Below are positions 60,115 through 64,000 of a DNA stretch of 64,000 nt, one piece after another. The notes below the pieces were generated by a model. The model saw nothing but the letters and a program-made list of their open reading frames with translations. It did no database searches and was not told the origin of the DNA. The position numbers and the translations under genes were made by a program. The stretch's first letter is position 1. The number at the start of each line of letters is the position of its first letter. Source of the stretch: Diplonema papillatum (taxonomy: Eukaryota; Euglenozoa; Diplonemea; Diplonemida; Diplonemidae); NCBI GenBank assembly GCA_030068145.1, contig JAPJBO010000049.1:434001-498000 (forward strand). Reading direction: 5' to 3'.

Positions 60115-61070
60115 CGTGTTCTCTTTTCACCCTGGCCTCTATCTACACAACGACGCGCTTTTGCTCCTCGCGCCGGACGCGGTCTTCTTCGACGCACTTC
60201 CGCTTCTCGACGGCTTCCGCCGCCTTGCGCTCGGACTCCTTCCAAATGCTCCCCAGCGCCGCCCTCCGGCGCTGCTCGCGCTCCGCCAGCTGCCTCTGGT
60301 TCTGCTGCGACACGCCGAACCGGGCCGCGAGCCGCATCAGCGGCATCACAGCCGACCTGCGGGCGGCACTTCGTCGTCCGCGGAAGCCTGCATCCTGGAC
60401 ACCGACTCCCACGCGTCCGGCTCCACGAAGCCCCGCCCGCGCACTTGCGGTGCCGTCGCCCCCGCCATACACCGCTTCTGAAGCCGAGGCATCCTCAACC
60501 TCGGCTTCTCTCACCGTTGGTTCACCGCTCCAAGAATGGCTTGCTTTTGTGCGGTTTGACCTGTTCGCGTTCTTCCTTCGGTGCTCTGGTTCCTACGGTT
60601 ATTTTCTGATTTGATCTATTTTCGAAAGCGTGGGGTTGGATACGGAGAGGAACCCCTGGATGGAATTAAATGGTTCTCTCGATGTTGGTCATTTGGAATG
60701 GAAAGAAATGGTTGAATCGTCGTGTTCTCTTTTCACCCTGGCCTCTATCTTCACTACAATGCGCTTTTGCTCCTCGCGCCGGACGCGGTCCTCTTCGGGC
60801 GCACTTCCGCTTCTCGACGGCTTCCGCCGCCTTGCGCTCGGACTCCTTCCCAATGCTCTCCAGCGCCGCCGCTCCGCCAGCTGCCTTCGATTCTGCTGCG
60901 ACACGCCGAACCGGGCCGCGAGCCGCATCAGCGGCATCACAGCCGGCGGCGCCTCCAGCGCCGCGGCGCCGACCTGCGGCCATGCGCTGAGCGGCACTTC
61001 GTCGTCCGCGGAAGCCTGCATCCTGGACACCGACTCCCACGCGTCCGGCTCCACGAAGCCTCCGCACCCT
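60115..61070 (-). pseudogene. Two echoes of the coiled-coil gene's first exon
   Basis: 60140-60715 repeats the gene's exon 1 plus about 190 bp of upstream flank (compare 57280-57900); 60720-61070 repeats exon 1 without that flank. Both carry internal deletions (for example the GVGAAALEAPP coding block is missing from the first) and both end at the same inner sequence, AATGGTTGAATCGTCGTGTT, so they are tandem copies of one truncated unit. They lie 2.4 kb upstream of the real gene on the same strand. Confidence 0.87.
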
Positions 61071-61076
61071 CGGCGG

Positions 61077-61125
61077 ACCATCACCACCTGATCATCAGAA
61101 CCTGAGTGCCTGCAGACAGGACAGC
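61077..61125. repeat. Fragment of repeat AB
   Basis: Shares ACCTGAGTG(T/C)CTGCAGACAG with other AB copies. It abuts the second echo. Confidence 0.65.
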
Positions 61126-61304
61126 GGTGTGGGTATGCGGGGGGGCGGCTATCAACTCCGAAAATGGTACGGTCCCTCACCCGAGGGGAGGGCCAGGCTC
61201 TCCCAAAGAGCCAGCCCTGGGTTGTGTAACGAACGCAAGCTGACTCTTTCCGGATCACACCGCCAGCCTTCTCGTTCGCTCTACTCGACCAATTGTTGAT
61301 ACAG

Positions 61305-61515
61305 AGAAAGTGATCAAGAATGGGCAAGACTGGCGGGCAAGTTGGACAATAAGACAGCAAACGACGACGAGCAGCGTGTCGTAAGACAGATCAAAAAGTG
61401 CCTTCGTTCCTATCAAAAGCGCAGAAAAAAGGAGACGCCCGAGGAGCAAACGCGAACGAAATATCAGTTGGTCAAGCGCTTGCAACAAGCTCTTCGGAAA
61501 AAGAATCTGGAATAA
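61305..61515 (+). CDS. Possible C-terminal exon on the plus strand
   Basis: After an acceptor-like TTGATACAG a frame of about 69 codons encodes a charged helix (DNKTANDDEQRVVRQIKKCL, then TKYQLVKRLQQALRKKNLE) to a TAA. Composition looks coding, but two minus frames are also open here and no upstream exon was found. If real it is the only plus-strand gene I see. Confidence 0.35.
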
Positions 61516-61519
61516 TGTG

Positions 61520-62210
61520 CACATCCGAAGCAGGGGCAGGACAGCTTGGTCGTTCAGTGTCCGCAACTGCTTGAGAAGAACCTTGGAGGCTTTTGGTGGA
61601 CCTCGACGCGGCGGCGAGCAGCCGCCGTCTCCCCACTATTGGATAAGTAAAGCGACAACAAGAAGTAGTGGTATTTCATTGTTGCGGCCTACCAGCTAGT
61701 CACTGTATCACGAAGGGATGGCAATGAGTTACGCACTAGGCCAGCCGAGGCCTCCGGGTGGCGCGTGCTAGTCGGTCAGGGCACCGTTGTTTGCACCACA
61801 ATATCATCTAAAGACACGGCAATCTACGCGAGGGTCGGTGCCAAGAAAAAAATGGTGCAAAAAAAAAACGACAGCGATAAGATCGAACGCCAGCCGTCAC
61901 ACAGTGGCGTGCGGGCGAAACAAAACAAGGGAAAGCGAGTGACAGCACAAAAGGCCACGCGGACCCTGTTAAACGTTCCGGCGTACGCTGGAGTGTGTCG
62001 CCACCGGAAAAGGGCCGAAACGCTTTTTCGGTGTGGGTCGTTTCCACTTCTTGTCTTTTTTGCTGGTCTCTAGCTGCTTCGCTAGGAACCCGTGGCCGGG
62101 TGGTATGACACATGCGCCAGGGGCAAGTCTACTGTGAGGGTGTGGCGCGCTGCACGGCGAGGTGGTGTTGGGTCATCGTTGAGATATAGACGCGGCCGAC
62201 GACTGGCTCA
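61520..62210. other. No secured gene
   Basis: Would be the first intron of the gene starting at 62349. A minus frame (61566-61480) and a plus ORF (61765-62073) are weak candidates. Confidence 0.35.
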
Positions 62211-62217
62211 AGCTCAC

Positions 62218-62349
62218 CGGTGTGGCCGCGCGCGATCGCACGCTCCCCAGCCCCCTCGGAGCCGGGCTCGCTAGAGAGGGGCCCGCCTGTTTCACCAGCG
62301 CGGGCTTGTCGTCGTCGTCGTCGTCGTCGTCGTCGATCTCGAAGTCCAT
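62218..62349 (-). CDS. First exon of an unrecognised gene with poly-Asp start
   Basis: A start at 62349 encodes MDFEIDDDDDDDDDKPAL and continues for 44 codons to a strong donor (CCG|GTGAGC). The Asp run is a GAC repeat (62311-62335). The following exons should lie at lower coordinates but I could not match one in phase. The product is unknown. Confidence 0.5.
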
Positions 62350-62354
62350 CTGTG

Positions 62355-63030
62355 TTGCCGCGTGTTGTGTTTCCGACGACCAGAGTTAGTGCGATTAGAG
62401 TGCAAGTTCACTTTGAGATCCGAGTCTCCGGGTGACCATTGTCGAAAAGGTTTCCTTTGCCGTATCGTATATTAGTGTGCGTATCGTATCTGCGGATAGT
62501 GGCAGTACGTGTGCTTGTGCGTGTGTCTTTGTGCGCTACCCACCCAAAGGTAGTTGCTTTCTTTCGCCAGGCTTTCTCTGCCGGCAGAAGTTGTTTCGGC
62601 TAGCTTTTCGTTTTGCTTTTTTTTTTTTTCCGTTTCCTGTCACGGCTTGACAGTTTCTGCTGCCGCCGCACTTGAATCGTTTGAATGCAAACACTGCTCC
62701 GTTTTACTCCCGTATCTGCGGGGGTGAGATGACAACTACTACTACTACCGTTTCCTGTCGACAGAGCTGTGTCTTCGGATAACACGTATGCGAGACTCAG
62801 GGGCCTATCCCACACGCTTGATTGGTCCCAGACAGGAGGTACACTGGTCCCCGCAAGGTGTACTTGGTCCCTGGCTATTTTGAATTGAAAAGGAGGTCCC
62901 GGACAAGGTGGACATTGACGTGCACCATGGGTTCTCTCCCTCGTCGTCTTCTTCGTAGCTTGTTTGCAGAGGATCACGAAGTCGGGACTAGTTGCGGTCG
63001 GGAGATTGTCGTGCTGCGCTGCAGACCCGC
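62355..63030. other. No gene seen
   Basis: Unique sequence upstream of the poly-Asp exon; 62470-62540 resembles 55465-55540 (GTATCTGCGG, GTGGCAGTACGTGTGCTTGT), a short dispersed repeat. Confidence 0.5.
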
Positions 63031-63033
63031 GCG

Positions 63034-63482
63034 GGCTACACGGTGGATACCGCCTCGTAGTGCACGCGTAGCAGTCCACGGAGTGGTATCAAGACCATCA
63101 TTGCTCCGGATGCATAAGGCAACGAGTACAGAGCAGCCGTCGCGCAGAAAAGCAGTAAAGCGACCCGCGTCGCAGGTGGCACAAAACGTAGGAGCCCGTG
63201 CGGCAGGGAGTGGAGACGAGGTGATGCAAGACGAAGGGGAAGCGCGAAGCCCCCAGCCCGGACGGACCAACAAGACGCAGGACCAGGCGACCAAAAGAAG
63301 GAGGGGGACGCGACCCAGAGACCCGGGCTAAGTAGCTTGGAACTAGTGTGATGGACCTTTCTTCGGAGGGGCTCACGCACTCAAAGATCGACTTATACGC
63401 ACGGGTTACACGGTGGATACCGCCTCGTAGTGCACGCGTAGCAGTCCACGGAGTGGTATCAAGACCATCATTGCTCCGGATG
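63034..63482. repeat. 80-bp direct repeat pair
   Basis: 63034-63114 and 63406-63482 are nearly identical (CACGGTGGATACCGCCTCGT, GTATCAAGACCATCATTGCT). On the minus strand each holds ATGATGGTCTTGATACC and ends at a donor-like GCG|GTATCC, so a duplicated small exon is possible. Confidence 0.75.
63115..63331 (+). CDS. Possible basic C-terminal frame on the plus strand
   Basis: A plus frame runs through RRKAVKRPASQVAQNVGARA and TKRRRGTRPRDPG to a TAA at 63331. Composition is plausible but no splice site or start is secured. Confidence 0.25.
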
Positions 63483-63690
63483 AGGACCAAGCCTTCTAGG
63501 AACACTGACCGGGTATAGATATTTGCTACGTGCCGATACCACCTCCTGAGAGACCAGACGGTATACGGTATACTTTGTAAGTACGTACGCGTGCGACGCA
63601 GTGTAAAGATGTGGCCCCATCCGCTGGGTAGGCTGCCTGTGGCAGCGGCTTGCGTCTTGGTGGGAAACTTCCGAAGGAAAAGACGCACAC

Positions 63691-63840
63691 CTCGGTAAAG
63701 TTTGCGCGCCAGTGGATGAGGTAGGCGACGCAGGCGGCGGCTGTCAGGGCGAACAGTACCTGCGAGGTTTTGTGGGGCGGAACGTGTCTCCAAAAGGCCG
63801 CCTGGGTCTCTTTCACCTTTTTCTGCCATTCCCCTCCTCC
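63691..63840 (-). CDS. Exon of a small membrane protein, unrecognised
   Basis: Fifty codons lie between a TTGCTCAG acceptor and a GAG|GTGTGC donor. The exon begins GGGEWQKKVKETQAAFWRHV and contains one hydrophobic segment, VLFALTAAACVAYLIHW, with a basic front, then NFTE. That is the profile of a tail- or signal-anchored small organelle protein. Upstream exons lie outside the window; a possible short next exon (63642-63595) follows a very short gap. Confidence 0.5.
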
Positions 63841-63870
63841 CTGAGCAATGAGTCACCCGGGGCTGACCGG

Positions 63871-64000
63871 TGGCAAATTGGCAAATGATCATGGTGAGAA
63901 GGTCCTGATCGCTCAGATTACTCACACATTGGGAGTGGCTGAAAGTAATTTGGTGGCACATTGGCAAATGGCCATGATCAGAAGGTCGTACTCGCTCAGT
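63871..64000. repeat. Two imperfect 48-bp direct repeats
   Basis: 63871-63919 and 63952-64000 share GGTGGCA(A/C)ATTGGCAAATG and end CGCTCAG. They lie just upstream (transcript sense) of the 63840 exon. Confidence 0.75.

Overview
The window is nuclear DNA from a eukaryote, almost certainly a protist with a repeat-swollen genome. The evidence is short protein-coding exons joined by GT-AG introns, a cytosolic ribosomal stalk protein, a 14-3-3 protein, a Gemin2-like snRNP assembly factor, a PPR protein and a mitochondrial proton-translocating transhydrogenase of the fused alpha-beta type. I saw no bacterial operons, rRNA, convincing tRNA or CRISPR array. Every gene I can name lies on the minus strand, an arrangement known from dinoflagellates. 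An alveolate-type alga is my best guess, at low confidence. Gene models were spliced by eye from splice-site consensus, codon phase and family knowledge, so exon ends are inferences unless phase and family length both agree.

Layout, left to right. 0.6-4 kb: RPLP1 in four small exons, with a long GT microsatellite in its second intron. 7-8.9 kb: a small basic protein between two minisatellites. 9-17 kb: gene-poor, with three GT arrays and dispersed repeats. 17.2-21.3 kb: NNT, two exons, 1091 aa, followed upstream by a second copy of its first-exon start and tandem upstream sequence. 23.9-27.5 kb: a 919-aa low-complexity repeat protein with copies of its 3' end on one side and a 37-bp minisatellite on the other. 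29.2-31.2 kb: 14-3-3. 31.8-32.6 kb: a 102-bp minisatellite. 33.6-36.9 kb: Gemin2 plus an array of copies of its 5' end. 38.2-40.2 kb: a small PPR gene plus a copy of its 3' end. 40.5-40.9 kb: a decamer satellite. 42.1-49.7 kb: a thicket of nested inverted-repeat elements, including one with PIF/Harbinger hallmarks, and a 1.5-kb 39-bp minisatellite. 51.4-54.2 kb: unrecognised exons around a 53-bp minisatellite. 54.6-57.7 kb: a three-exon coiled-coil gene whose introns hold a stack of repeats and a captured piece of the PPR gene. 58-64 kb: more partial genes and copies of the coiled-coil gene's first exon.

Two themes unite the window. First, five of the seven best-defined genes carry same-strand partial copies of just one end of themselves, either the promoter plus start or the stop plus 3' flank. 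Second, introns are built largely from dispersed repeat families, which I label AB, C, D, E, F, G, H, J, K, L and M; in two genes a CA-rich stretch supplies the tract before the acceptor AG. The genes do not form one pathway; they are ordinary housekeeping genes in a repeat matrix.
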